DNA of 64,000 nt. Source: an uncultured Lachnospiraceae bacterium. Its GTDB lineage: Bacteria; Bacillota; Clostridia; Lachnospirales; Lachnospiraceae. Position numbers and translations under genes: made by a program. The notes beneath the pieces are model-generated. The model saw only the letters and a list, made by a program, of their open reading frames with translations, was not told the origin of the DNA and did not search any database. The stretch covers positions 104,593-168,592 of the forward strand of contig CAJUDM010000007.1 in NCBI GenBank assembly GCA_910584915.1. Direction: 5' to 3'. Below, piece after piece: positions 42,504 to 51,848 of this stretch (positions within the stretch are counted from its first letter, which is position 1; the number at the start of each line of letters is the position of its first letter).

Positions 42504-44834
42504 TCAGCGGGGATCCGTGCTCTCAGGCGAATCGCTTCCCGCCACTTTGATCCCCGAACCGATCAAGGAACCCGCGTCCAGGTCATGTCCCGTCTCCGGG
42601 TCTATCTGGTGCCCGGTGTTTGGATCGATATAGTTGCCGGTGTCAGGATCCCTGTCAAAAGTCTTCCAGATCTCCGGCACAAAACCGCCTTCTCCGCCCG
42701 CGGTGCCAGTTCCGCCCGCTTCCTCTCCGCCCGCGGCGCCGGCTCCTTCGTTTCCGTCACCTGCCGTATCTCCATCTCCTCCCGTCGTCCCGGTGTCCTC
42801 CGCACCCTCTCCGGGGCTGCCTGCCGCGCCTTCGCCCTCTCCTGCCTCTCCTCCTTCCTCCGTTTCCAGAGGAGGGATATCATTGCCGGAGACCGCCTGC
42901 TGCCTGTAATAGTTTGTGTTTTCCAGATTCAGCGCATCCAGTTCCGCCTGCTCCTCCTCCGTCACCTCTTCCGTCATAAAGATTCCCAGATAAGGCAACG
43001 CCTCCGTCAGAATGCTGCGTACTAACTTCGTCGCGAACTTCGCGTCATCCTGGTCACCCACATTCGGCCTGTCCACCACAACATAGATGGCGATCTGCGG
43101 ATCATCCGCAGGCGCATATCCCATAAAGGAGACCACATATTCATTGTTGTCACGGGGCAGCGTCTCCGCCGTTCCAGTCTTGCCGCCGATGGCATAGCCC
43201 GCGGGCCTTGCCGTCACACCGGTTCCCTCCGTCACAACGCCGTTACAGTAGTCGATGATCGTATTGCTGACACTGGGCGATATCGTCTGTTTCAGCACAC
43301 GGGGCTCGATCGTCTGCACTGTGGAGCCGTCCTGGCTGATGATCCTGCTCACCATGTGGGGCTCGTAATAATTTCCACCGTTTATCAGCGAGCAAAAGCC
43401 TGTGATCATCTGGATCATTGTCACATTAAAAGACTGTCCGAAAGAGTTGGTGGCAAGTTCCGTCGGTCCCATGCTGTCCGTGTAATAGATCAGTCCCGCC
43501 GTCCGCGCCTCCCCCGCCAAATCGATATTTGTCTTCAATCCGAAATTGAAACTGTGCTGGTAATCGCAGAACGCATTTTTCCCTGCCGCCTCCGCTATAT
43601 ACATCAGCGCCACGTTACAGGATTTCTCTACCGCCTGCTTAACAGTGATCTCCCCGTCTCCCCAGGTATTATGGCAGCCGATGGGCCAGCCGCCGATCTC
43701 CCGCTTGCCGGTGCACAAATATGTCTCGTTCCCCGTAATCGCTCCGCAGTCCAGTGCACACGCCACCGTAAAGGGTTTGATCGTGGACCCCGGCTCATAG
43801 GTATCACAGATACAGTAGTTGCGCCACAACTGATTGTAGGCGTCATATATCGTACCGTCCGCCTCCATCGCCGCGATCTCTTCCGGCGTGTACAGCGCAC
43901 TGATATCTTTGGGGTTGTTCAGATCAAACCCCGGCGCACTCGCCATGGCGATGACGTTTCCGGTATCCACCTCCATCATGATGCACGCCGCGTTGTCGGC
44001 GCCCAGCCCCTCCCTGGCGTTATCCTTATACTCTTCCATAAACTTATTTAAGTATTTTTCTGCAATACTCTGTATGTTGGCGTCTATGGTACTGACCGCG
44101 GTATAGCCATCCACCGCCGGCTTTACCGTCCTCTCCAGGATCGAGTCATCATTCAGATAGCCGTATTCCCTGCCTGTGCTGCCGTTTAAAATATCATTGT
44201 AATATTCCTCCAGGCCGAAAGTCCCTTTGTTGTCCTCCGTGATAAAACCGATCACATCGCTGGCAAGGCTGCCGTTGGGATAATATCTTCTGTACTCCTT
44301 CTCGAACCAGACTCCCTTGATGTTCTTCCCTTTCTCCGCATCCTCCTCCAGGTCGAGGAAAGGCTCGATCTGTTCATAGGTGAGCTGCTTTAAAAAGATC
44401 TTGTACTGTGCTCTCTGGTTTTTTTCCTTTTCCTTATTCTCCTGCAGATACTGATTTAACTCCGTCTGGTCCAAATCCGGAAAGCAGGAGCGCAGCGCGT
44501 TCACGGTGGGCTGCAGATAATCATCCTTCTCAAGCACCAGCTTGGCATCCACGACCAAATTGTACACTCTCTCGCTGGTGGCAAGCACCGTACCGTTTCT
44601 GTCCAGGATGTCCCCGCGCTTGAAAGGCAGAGTAGTGGAATCATACTGCTGTTGCGAGAGCACCTGCTTCTCATACTCCTTGCCGTTATCTTTTCCAATA
44701 TAAAACAGTTTTATGCTAAGTCCTACGAAAGCTGACAGTACTAAAAAAAACAGTACCACCAGCTTCTTCTGCATGCGCAATGTGAACTTCCGCTCTGTCG
44801 CCTTTATCTTTTTTCTCTCTCTCAGTTTTGCCAA
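42504..44834 (-). CDS. Class B penicillin-binding protein with an acidic Gly-rich tail
   Basis: A 776-residue septal-type transpeptidase. TM helix about 23-45, dimerisation domain (RGDILDRNGTVLATS), then the motifs EPGSTIKP (SxxK), KSCNVAL (SxN) and GGKTGTAE (KTG). After the catalytic domain a Glu/Gly-rich low-complexity tail of about 100 residues ends with a repeat-like RDPDTGNYIDPNTGHQIDPE segment. The start is TTG with AAAAGGATCT upstream. It follows ftsL and is probably the FtsI partner of FtsW. Confidence 0.92.
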   Translation of the reverse strand: MAKLRERKKIKATERKFTLRMQKKLVVLFFLVLSAFVGLSIKLFYIGKDNGKEYEKQVLSQQQYDSTTLPFKRGDILDRNGTVLATSERVYNLVVDAKLVLEKDDYLQPTVNALRSCFPDLDQTELNQYLQENKEKEKNQRAQYKIFLKQLTYEQIEPFLDLEEDAEKGKNIKGVWFEKEYRRYYPNGSLASDVIGFITEDNKGTFGLEEYYNDILNGSTGREYGYLNDDSILERTVKPAVDGYTAVSTIDANIQSIAEKYLNKFMEEYKDNAREGLGADNAACIMMEVDTGNVIAMASAPGFDLNNPKDISALYTPEEIAAMEADGTIYDAYNQLWRNYCICDTYEPGSTIKPFTVACALDCGAITGNETYLCTGKREIGGWPIGCHNTWGDGEITVKQAVEKSCNVALMYIAEAAGKNAFCDYQHSFNFGLKTNIDLAGEARTAGLIYYTDSMGPTELATNSFGQSFNVTMIQMITGFCSLINGGNYYEPHMVSRIISQDGSTVQTIEPRVLKQTISPSVSNTIIDYCNGVVTEGTGVTARPAGYAIGGKTGTAETLPRDNNEYVVSFMGYAPADDPQIAIYVVVDRPNVGDQDDAKFATKLVRSILTEALPYLGIFMTEEVTEEEQAELDALNLENTNYYRQQAVSGNDIPPLETEEGGEAGEGEGAAGSPGEGAEDTGTTGGDGDTAGDGNEGAGAAGGEEAGGTGTAGGEGGFVPEIWKTFDRDPDTGNYIDPNTGHQIDPETGHDLDAGSLIGSGIKVAGSDSPESTDPR

Positions 44835-44968
44835 AGATCCTTTTCCTTTCCAGCGCCGTCCTCCGCCGGCCGCCTCTCACGGATACCCCCGGCTGATACG
44901 GCAAAATAAAACCCCTCTGCGGTACGGATTACTAGTACTATTTTCACCGTTATTTCCGCAATGCAGTA

Positions 44969-45454
44969 CTAGTCAAGCGTATCCGTCTGACGCACATAGT
45001 CCGTCTCAGAGTCCTCCACGCTGATGATCTGTCCTTCTCTGGCGTAGGTCATGCCGAGTTCCCCGATCGCAACAGCTTTGATCTGCTCCAGATCGATACT
45101 GCTGTTGATCCGGTTGTACTCCTCATCATTTGTCAGCTTCAGGTTGTTGTACCTGGATTCCATTTCGGAGATCATATTGACCTGATTGGTGATATCCGAC
45201 TGCAGATCTATATAACCGCACAGCGTCACAACAGCAAAAGCCAGCGCCGCCGACAGAAAGAGCACGTATCCCGGATTCATGTGGAATGCCCTCTCCCTGT
45301 TTTTTCTCGTCGCGTTGCTCAGGCGCTTTTTGCGCGGCACCTTCCTTGTATCATAGCCTTCTTTGAGCTGTCTTGCCGCGCTGCCTTCCAGATATGCGGT
45401 TTTTCTCGGCATATCGCATCTGCGAGTATTTATGTTTTTTCTTCTCTGTGCCAA
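44969..45454 (-). CDS. ftsL: FtsL-like division protein
   Basis: A 161-residue bitopic protein. A basic cytoplasmic part is followed by one TM helix (YVLFLSAALAFAVVTLCGYI, about 63-82) and a coiled coil (QVNMISEMESRYNNLKLTND). Size, topology and position between rsmH and the PBP gene identify it as FtsL; sequence similarity alone would be weak. The start is TTG with AGGAAGAG upstream. Confidence 0.85.
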   Translation of the reverse strand: MAQRRKNINTRRCDMPRKTAYLEGSAARQLKEGYDTRKVPRKKRLSNATRKNRERAFHMNPGYVLFLSAALAFAVVTLCGYIDLQSDITNQVNMISEMESRYNNLKLTNDEEYNRINSSIDLEQIKAVAIGELGMTYAREGQIISVEDSETDYVRQTDTLD

Positions 45455-45551
45455 TTTCTCTTCCTCGCTTTCCCTGTCCTGTGCGGGATCTTTTCCTTTC
45501 AGGCGCTCTGTGCATGGATCCTGCTTTGTCCCACGATCCCTCTCACCGTCC

Positions 45552-46505
45552 TCAGGGCTCCTGTCCGGCCGCCTCCCGCTCGAATACGCGCAGCTTCGCG
45601 CTCTTTGATCTGCTGTTCATCTCCAGTTCCTCCGCGGACGGAAGAATCGGTTTTTTCGTGATCACCCTCCCCTTTGACACCCTGCCGCAGGTGCACACCG
45701 GGAACTCCGGCGGACAGATACAGGGGGACTCGTTTATGCGGAACGCCGTCTTGACGATCCGATCCTCCAGGGAATGAAATGTAATGATGCAGATCCTTCC
45801 CCCCGGCTTCAAAAAAGCGATCATATCATCCAGGGAATCCCGCAGCACTTCCAGTTCGTGATTGCATTCGATCCGCAGCGCCTGGTAGGTTCTCCTGGAA
45901 GGGTGGCCGCCACCCTGCCGCATTCTGGCAGGAATGGCGTTTCTGATGATCTCGTTCAGTTCAAAAGTTGTTGTTATCTCCTTCTTTTCTCTTTCTCTTA
46001 CAATATGTTTGGCTATATTTTTAGCAAAAGGCTCTTCTCCGTAGTTCTTTATAATATGAAACAGTTCGCTTTCCGGATAACCGTTTACGATCTCTTTCGC
46101 ACTCAGTGGGCTCCTCTGATCCATCCGCATATCGAGCGCCGTGTCATGGCGGTAAGAAAATCCTCTTTCCGCCGTGTCAAACTGATAGGAGGACACCCCC
46201 AGGTCCAAAACGATCCCGTCGACACCGTCAACGCCAAGTTCCTTCAGCACCGCCACCGCATTGCGGTAATTGTTCCGAAGGATCATCACCCTGCCGCCGT
46301 ATGCCTCCAGCCTCTTTGACGCCGCCTCGATCGCCGCCTCATCCTGGTCAACGCCGAAAAGCCGCCCTCTGTCCGAGAGCTTTTTCGCGACTTCCAAAGC
46401 ATGTCCGCCTCCGCCCAGCGTCCCGTCCAGATAAATACCGTCCGGCTTAACCTGAAGCTGTTCGATTGTCTCTCTCAGCAGCACTGAATAGTGTTTGAAC
46501 TCCAC
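45552..46505 (-). CDS. rsmH: 16S rRNA m4C1402 methyltransferase RsmH
   Basis: A 317-residue SAM-dependent methyltransferase that methylates C1402 in the decoding site. SAM motif DGTLGGGGHALEVAKKLSD; Asp-containing GIVLDLGVSSYQFD; the family segment RGFSYRHDTALDMRM; and GRICIITFHSLEDRIVK. The start is GTG with AGGAG 6 nt upstream. It lies second in the dcw cluster, after mraZ. Confidence 0.97.
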   Translation of the reverse strand: MEFKHYSVLLRETIEQLQVKPDGIYLDGTLGGGGHALEVAKKLSDRGRLFGVDQDEAAIEAASKRLEAYGGRVMILRNNYRNAVAVLKELGVDGVDGIVLDLGVSSYQFDTAERGFSYRHDTALDMRMDQRSPLSAKEIVNGYPESELFHIIKNYGEEPFAKNIAKHIVREREKKEITTTFELNEIIRNAIPARMRQGGGHPSRRTYQALRIECNHELEVLRDSLDDMIAFLKPGGRICIITFHSLEDRIVKTAFRINESPCICPPEFPVCTCGRVSKGRVITKKPILPSAEELEMNSRSKSAKLRVFEREAAGQEP

Positions 46506-46623
46506 TTTTTTCTCCTGTCTTTCATTTCCCGGACGATCATGCTGATCTTGTACTTACTTCAGTCCGGCGGAACAACCGGAAATATTCCTGCGGCAGCCCT
46601 GCCAAACGCCGATGTTTAACAGA

Positions 46624-47058
46624 CTACAACCGAATTCCCATCCCCGATAGTTCCTCCATCACATCATCCATCTCCTCGAAGGATGTCTCCATGCTCTCGT
46701 AACGCTCCCTGCTCCAGATCTCCACCTTCGTGCCCACGCCCACAGACACCACCTCTTTCGTGATACCCGCGTATTCGCGCAGTTTCGCCGGGATCAGTAT
46801 CCTCCCCTGTCCGTCGGCTTCCACCTCGGCAGCTCCCGCGAAGAAAAACCGGATGAACTGTCTGCCGTTTTTGCTTGTCAGCGGTAAATTTTTGATGCCT
46901 TCCTCCACGCGGTGCCACTCCTCTTCGCCGTAGGCAAACAGACAGCCGTCCAGCCCCTTCGTCACCACGAATTTCTTTCCCAGCTCTTCGCGGAACCTGG
47001 AAGGGACGAAAAGCCTGCCTTTTGCATCGGTGCTATGGTCATATTCACCCATAAACAT
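46624..47058 (-). CDS. mraZ: Transcriptional regulator MraZ
   Basis: A 144-residue protein with two AbrB/SpoVT-like halves: FMGEYDHSTDAKGRLFVPSR and ADGQGRILIPAKLREYAG. MraZ binds direct repeats in its own promoter and controls the dcw operon in other bacteria. Four such repeats lie upstream (47080-47117). AAAGGTGATG precedes the ATG. It is the first gene of the cluster. Confidence 0.97.
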   Translation of the reverse strand: MFMGEYDHSTDAKGRLFVPSRFREELGKKFVVTKGLDGCLFAYGEEEWHRVEEGIKNLPLTSKNGRQFIRFFFAGAAEVEADGQGRILIPAKLREYAGITKEVVSVGVGTKVEIWSRERYESMETSFEEMDDVMEELSGMGIRL

Positions 47059-47079
47059 ACGGCATCACCTTTTCTTCAC

Positions 47080-47117
47080 CACTTCTAAACACTTATGCTC
47101 CATTTCACTCCACTTTT
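47080..47117 (-). promoter_or_regulatory. Four direct repeats upstream of mraZ, probable MraZ boxes
   Basis: Repeats read on the minus strand as AAAGTGG, GAAATGG, TAAGTGT and GAAGTGG, beginning at intervals of 10, 11 and 10 bp (about one helical turn). They match the AAAGTG-type boxes reported for MraZ in other low-GC bacteria. They lie between the -10 box and the ribosome site. Confidence 0.7.
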
Positions 47118-47122
47118 ATGTC

Positions 47123-47151
47123 ATTCTACTCTACTTTACCCCGTTTGGCAA
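47123..47151 (-). promoter_or_regulatory. Sigma-A promoter of mraZ and the dcw cluster
   Basis: TTGCCA (47146-47151) and TAGAAT (47123-47128) on the minus strand are separated by exactly 17 bp. The repeat cluster starts immediately downstream, so bound MraZ could block initiation or early elongation. Confidence 0.7.
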
Positions 47152-47173
47152 GCCCCCGCCCTTCCCGCTAAAA

Positions 47174-47214
47174 GCGTAAAAAAAGACATTTTGTAAGCCT
47201 TTTTACAAAATGTC
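47174..47214 (-). terminator. Terminator of the anti-sigma-like gene
   Basis: Perfect 12-bp stem GACATTTTGTAA / TTACAAAATGTC (47185-47196, 47203-47214). On the minus strand it is followed by TTTTTTTACGC. Confidence 0.88.
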
Positions 47215-47315
47215 CTTTCTTTTTCTACCATATCTTGTATGGATTTTTCATCCATCTACAAAATACGCCAATTATTTTATCTTAAAAATTTATTAAAAAT
47301 TTTTTTACATTTTTT

Positions 47316-48890
47316 TTATTTTTGCAGGCTGATATACCCTTCCAGCCCGTCCCTGATCTCCTCCGCGGTCATGGATTCCGTCTGCCACAGGTCGTTGTTG
47401 ACGCTCCTCGGGTAGAGCAGGAAATCCTCTTCCCTGTCCTTATCCACCACGAAGAGCAGCGTGTACTCAAGCTCCTCGCCGGCTTTCATATCCCGGAAGA
47501 AAAAGTGGCTTCTCTCCCCGCCGTTTACATGGACCGCCTTGTCAAACCATACAGAACTGTCGTCCATCTGCAGGAAGTACTCCTCCGACGGCACGGGCTC
47601 ATAGCTGTCCTCCGCCCATGTGAGTCCCCCGTCCTCGGTCTTCGTCACATACTGCAGCGCAAAGTCCAGGGCGACATCCGGGTCGGCATCGACATAGCTG
47701 TGCACCTTCAGATCCACCCGCAGAAATTCCTGTTCCGCCTGTTCCTCCGAGATCACCGCGCCTTCTTTATCCAAATGCTGTCTTAAATAGGGGCGCAGCG
47801 TCTTATCCCCGTTCAGCCAGCCTTCAAACCTGGTAAAGTCAAAGAAATTCTCCTCCGCAAATCCCTCCATGCTGTCCACAAAGGCGTAGTCCGTCACGGT
47901 AAACCCGCAGGGCTGATCATAGTTCTCCACCCTGAGCTCTTCTCCCACTCCATATATCTTCTCCTCCGGAATCCCGAGCGCCATCAGTGCGTCCCATCTC
48001 TTTTCGCCTTCCAGCATGGCGGAGGCGCTGTCTGCTTCCTCCTGCTGCCTCTTTGCCTTCTCCTCCTCCGTCTCATAACTTCCGTCGCCGATCCTCTCAA
48101 CATGCAGGGAATCCGAAAATTTCAGAAGTTCCTTTTTGTCGATCCCGTATCCCGCCACGATCTGCAGCACATATCCTTCCTCCTCATTGAACAGGAAGAT
48201 GTGGGTGTTGGACCGGTTCCTCTCCGCATCCCCGGGCGTGACCACATCCGCCTCCATGCCGCTCAGCTCAGTGTGTTTCACTTCATCGATACCGCTTAAC
48301 GTGATCTCATTGTTTATCCTGTCAAGCTCCGCCGTGGTGTAGATCGGCATGATCGTGATCCACTCCTCATTTTCCCCGTAATACTTCCCGTCGCCGTCCT
48401 CATCATCCGCGAACCCTTCCGGAATATAATCCGCCTTCACCCGGTACTCTCCCGGCGTCAGCTCATAGTTCAGCGCAAACTCGTAGGTGAGCGCATCGCC
48501 CTCCCGGTGTTCACTCTTCTGAAAATAGACTACCGCCGCGTAGACCGCCGAGGGGATGAATATGACAAGCGCCAGCACCGCCGCCGCGCCGGCAAAACTT
48601 CTGCCGGACTTCCCGGCTCCTCTTCCCTTCCGCCCGGTCATCTTTCTTTTCCGGTTCGATCGTCCCCTGTAAGAATCCTCCATATCCAAATCTGTCTGTC
48701 TGTTCATCTGCCTGATCTCTCCTCTCCGAATCTGCTCATATGCCTCCTGCAGTCTGTCCTCCACAACCTGCGGAAGGATCTCCTCCCTGCCGTTTTTCAC
48801 AGACGCCCTCCTCTCATCAGCGTACGCCCATCCGCCACTCTCCACAGACGGCTTCCTTCTGCCCGTATATGTCTCTCTGCTGTCCCTCAT
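47316..48890 (-). CDS. Large membrane anti-sigma-like protein
   Basis: A 524-residue protein. The cytoplasmic part (1-100) has an amphipathic segment (LPQVVEDRLQEAYEQIRRGE) and a basic stretch (RKRKMTGRKGRGAG) before one TM helix (AAAVLALVIFIPSAVYAAVV, about 101-120). The extracellular part contains beta-rich regions (LTYEFALNYELTPGEYRVKA) and resembles DUF-type sensors of ECF anti-sigma proteins. Its ATG overlaps the stop of the sigma gene (ATGA), which supports a regulator of that sigma factor. Signal unknown. Confidence 0.72.
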   Translation of the reverse strand: MRDSRETYTGRRKPSVESGGWAYADERRASVKNGREEILPQVVEDRLQEAYEQIRRGEIRQMNRQTDLDMEDSYRGRSNRKRKMTGRKGRGAGKSGRSFAGAAAVLALVIFIPSAVYAAVVYFQKSEHREGDALTYEFALNYELTPGEYRVKADYIPEGFADDEDGDGKYYGENEEWITIMPIYTTAELDRINNEITLSGIDEVKHTELSGMEADVVTPGDAERNRSNTHIFLFNEEEGYVLQIVAGYGIDKKELLKFSDSLHVERIGDGSYETEEEKAKRQQEEADSASAMLEGEKRWDALMALGIPEEKIYGVGEELRVENYDQPCGFTVTDYAFVDSMEGFAEENFFDFTRFEGWLNGDKTLRPYLRQHLDKEGAVISEEQAEQEFLRVDLKVHSYVDADPDVALDFALQYVTKTEDGGLTWAEDSYEPVPSEEYFLQMDDSSVWFDKAVHVNGGERSHFFFRDMKAGEELEYTLLFVVDKDREEDFLLYPRSVNNDLWQTESMTAEEIRDGLEGYISLQK

Positions 48891-49405
48891 AGGCGCCCTC
48901 CTTTCACATAACTGCCCGACATTTCGTCCCGCAACGCCTCACGCCCCCGTTTCAAACGGCTCAAAACAGTGCTTTCCTTCATCTCCATATAAGATGCGAT
49001 CTCCCTCACCTTCATTCCATAGACATAATATAAGGTAAAGATACTGCGGTCCTGCTCGCCCAGGGGCTCGATCAGTTCCCGAAATTCCGATATCCCGTCC
49101 CCGTATCTTTCATCCTCCCTCTCCGGTATGTCCTCCGCCGGCATCTGCCGTCTCTGCCTCTGCAGAATGTCCTTGCAGTTGTTGATCAGGATCCGGATCA
49201 TCCAGGTTTTGAAATAAGCACTTTCTTTCAGGCAGCCGATCTTCTCATAACAGTTTAAGACTGTCTCCGCCATCGCGTCCGCCGCATCCTCCTCACTGCG
49301 CAGAAATCCCCTGGCAACCTTGTACATGCTCTGCTTGTTTTCTTCCATCAGCGTGATAAAGGCTTCGGCATCTCCTCTTTTCGCCTTTTTGACAAGAAGC
49401 TCCAC
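48887..49405 (-). CDS. ECF-type RNA polymerase sigma factor
   Basis: A 172-residue sigma-70 family protein. Region 2: FITLMEENKQSMYKVARGFL...SEEDAADAMAETVLNCYEKI. Region 4: LGEQDRSIFTLYYVYGMKVR...SYMEMKESTVLSRLKRGREAL. The start is GTG with AAGGAGAG upstream. It is the first gene of a two-gene operon with the membrane protein downstream and differs from the sigma factor at 7780. Confidence 0.93.
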   Translation of the reverse strand: MELLVKKAKRGDAEAFITLMEENKQSMYKVARGFLRSEEDAADAMAETVLNCYEKIGCLKESAYFKTWMIRILINNCKDILQRQRRQMPAEDIPEREDERYGDGISEFRELIEPLGEQDRSIFTLYYVYGMKVREIASYMEMKESTVLSRLKRGREALRDEMSGSYVKGGRL

Positions 49406-49648
49406 CTGTTTTCTCTCCTTTCTCTCGTATGTCGCCTCACAGGATCTCCCCGGCGATTCCTCTCCGCTGTCACCTGTTTGTCTATTAGACGGAGGAGGGG
49501 AGAGAAATATTGCAGAATAATTGAAAAAGTTCTGATCAAACTACTTCACTCTGCCGGACAAACCTCATAAATAAGAGTTGATATATAACGGCAAAAAGGA
49601 TAAAGTATAGATGAACAGACATAAAAAACATTTTTCAGGAGCGCCGCG

Positions 49649-51022
49649 ATGCATCTTTCAAAAAACACCGGAGAAAAACCCTCATCAAACGTACTGGACA
49701 TGACCTCGGGAAGTCCCTATTCCCTGATGCTCGGCTTTGCAATGCCGGTCTTTTTGAGCCAGGTATTCCAGCAGTTATACAACACTGCTGACGCTTTTAT
49801 CGTAGGCAGGTATCTCGGCACGAACGCCCTGGCTGCAGTCACCTCCTCGGGAAACCTGATCTTTCTGCTGGTCAGCTTCTTCATGGGCGTGGCGATGGGC
49901 GGCGGCGTGGTGATCTCCAGGTATTTCGGCGCGAAGGACGAAAAGCAGGTGTCCCGCTCCATCCACACGATGATGGCTTTCGGCGCGGCAAGCGGCATCC
50001 TCCTCACCGTCATCGGCGTGATCTTTACGCCCCTTTTCCTGACCTGGATGCAGACAGACCCGGAAGTCATGCCGGAAGCCGTGGAGTATTTCCGCTACTA
50101 CTTCCTCGGCGCCTTCGCCATCGTCATGTACAATATCTGCTGCAGTATCATGAATGCCCTGGGGGACAGCAGGCGCCCCCTGTATTACCTGATCTTCTCC
50201 TCCCTCGTGAACATCCTGTTGGACCTGTTATTTATCGGCGGATTCCACTGGGGCGTCTGGTCGGCGGCTGTGGCTACGGTCATCTCCCAGGCGGCAAGCG
50301 TGGCTCTGTGTATGGCATATCTGCTGCAAAAAGGAAATATTTATACGGTAGAACTGAAAAAGATACGTTTTCATAGAGATATACTGCTTGAAATAGTAAA
50401 TTACGGGCTGCCATCCGGCGTACAGAACTCTGTGATCGCTTTCGCCAACGTGATCGTCCAGTCCCAGATCAATTCCTTCGGCAGGCTTGCCATGGCAGGC
50501 TACGGCGTCCACTGCAAGATCGAGGGGTTTGCCTTTTTGCCCGTCACAAGCTTCAATATGGCGGCGACCACCTTTATCAGCCAGAATCTGGGCGCAAGAC
50601 AGTACGACCGTGCCAAAAAGGGCGCCCGCTTTTCGATCCTCTCGGCTGTTTTGCTGGCGGAAGCCATCGGCATCCTCTACTATGTTTTTGCGCCGCAGCT
50701 TATCGGACTGTTTGACCCCTCCTCCGGCGTGATCAGGTATGGCGTGACACAGGCGCGCATCGTGGCGCTGTTCTACTGTCTGCTCGCCTTCTCCCACTCC
50801 ATCGCCGCCGTATGCCGGGGCGCCGGAAAGGCATTTGTGCCGATGATCGTCATGCTCTCCGTGTGGTGCGTCCTGCGGATCGGCTACATCCTGGCGGTGA
50901 TGGAGCTGACCGGCGAGATCCGCTATGTATTTTGGGCATATCCGCTGACCTGGAGCATCAGTTCAGCCATCTATCTGTTTTACTACCTGTTTTCCGACTG
51001 GGTGCACGGATTTGAGAGGTGA
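49649..51022 (+). CDS. MATE-family efflux transporter
   Basis: A 457-residue twelve-TM exporter of the multidrug and toxic compound extrusion family. The opening GSPYSLMLGFAMPVFLSQVF, TADAFIVGRYLGTNALAAVT and the second-half counterpart LPSGVQNSVIAFANVIVQSQ mark the two pseudo-repeats. Substrates are usually cationic drugs, exchanged for Na+ or H+. AGGAG is 8 nt upstream of the ATG. Its last 60 bp overlap the 3' end of the convergent psd gene. Confidence 0.95.
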   Translation: MHLSKNTGEKPSSNVLDMTSGSPYSLMLGFAMPVFLSQVFQQLYNTADAFIVGRYLGTNALAAVTSSGNLIFLLVSFFMGVAMGGGVVISRYFGAKDEKQVSRSIHTMMAFGAASGILLTVIGVIFTPLFLTWMQTDPEVMPEAVEYFRYYFLGAFAIVMYNICCSIMNALGDSRRPLYYLIFSSLVNILLDLLFIGGFHWGVWSAAVATVISQAASVALCMAYLLQKGNIYTVELKKIRFHRDILLEIVNYGLPSGVQNSVIAFANVIVQSQINSFGRLAMAGYGVHCKIEGFAFLPVTSFNMAATTFISQNLGARQYDRAKKGARFSILSAVLLAEAIGILYYVFAPQLIGLFDPSSGVIRYGVTQARIVALFYCLLAFSHSIAAVCRGAGKAFVPMIVMLSVWCVLRIGYILAVMELTGEIRYVFWAYPLTWSISSAIYLFYYLFSDWVHGFER

Positions 51023-51847
51023 GGCGCCCGCGATAAACTCTCCCATACGCACCTTCCTCTCCCCCTCCCGGTCCGCTCTGCCATACAGCGCCGGGTTGGG
51101 GGACACCGTGTCTTTTTGTAAGAGCAGCATGACGGTGGAGCCGCCGAACTCAAAATAGCCCTTCTCCTCCCCCGCCTGCACGCAGCCTTTTTTCAGATAT
51201 CTTCTGTCGTTTTTTATTTTTCCCACAAGCAGCGCGCCGATCTCCATCTGAATCATCGTCCCGAAATGTTCGGTGCGGATCACCTGGTATTCCCTGCTGT
51301 TCTGCACAAACACCGGTATCTTTCGGAGCGCGATGGGGCGGACGCAGTGCAGCTTTCCCGAGATCCTTTTCGCGCGGACAATCGTGCCGTCCGCCGCATA
51401 ACAGTACCTGTGGTACTCCGCCGGCGTCAGCCGGAACACAAAAGCGTATCCCCCTCCGAATTTTGCGGCAAGTACTTCATCGCCCAGCAGATCCTCCAGC
51501 GAAAACGCCGTGTTTTTAATTGAAAAGACAGTTCCGTCCCCGATTGCCGCGATCGTCAGATACCCGTCGCAGGGGCTGATCAGATGATCATACGCCAGGT
51601 CAAAGCAGGCATGCTTCCTCTTTCTGGTAAAAAAGGCGTTGAAGGAACAAAAGCCCCCTCTCGGCACCTCGATGTCCGTCATATCAATATGAAATTTCCT
51701 GATATAATACGGGACAGCCAGCCGTGAGATCCGGGATGAAAGAAGCCGCCCCCCCAATTTTGAGGCACGCGGCTGTACCAGAAGCTTTAAAACTGCCCTG
51801 CCGGGAATGGTTCCGTACAGAAATCTTAACAGAAAAGACTCTCTCAT
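50963..51847 (-). CDS. psd: Phosphatidylserine decarboxylase (type with GGST site)
   Basis: A 294-residue proenzyme that decarboxylates phosphatidylserine to phosphatidylethanolamine. Motifs: SPCDGYLT, the His region AEYHRYCYAADG, and the autocleavage site FEFGGSTVMLLLQ (GGST in place of LGST), where the Ser would become the pyruvoyl group. The start is 1 nt from the pssA stop (51849), so the two steps of PE synthesis are coupled. It overlaps the MATE gene by 60 bp at its 3' end. Confidence 0.92.
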   Translation of the reverse strand: MRESFLLRFLYGTIPGRAVLKLLVQPRASKLGGRLLSSRISRLAVPYYIRKFHIDMTDIEVPRGGFCSFNAFFTRKRKHACFDLAYDHLISPCDGYLTIAAIGDGTVFSIKNTAFSLEDLLGDEVLAAKFGGGYAFVFRLTPAEYHRYCYAADGTIVRAKRISGKLHCVRPIALRKIPVFVQNSREYQVIRTEHFGTMIQMEIGALLVGKIKNDRRYLKKGCVQAGEEKGYFEFGGSTVMLLLQKDTVSPNPALYGRADREGERKVRMGEFIAGASPLKSVHPVGKQVVKQIDG

Positions 51848-51848
51848 A

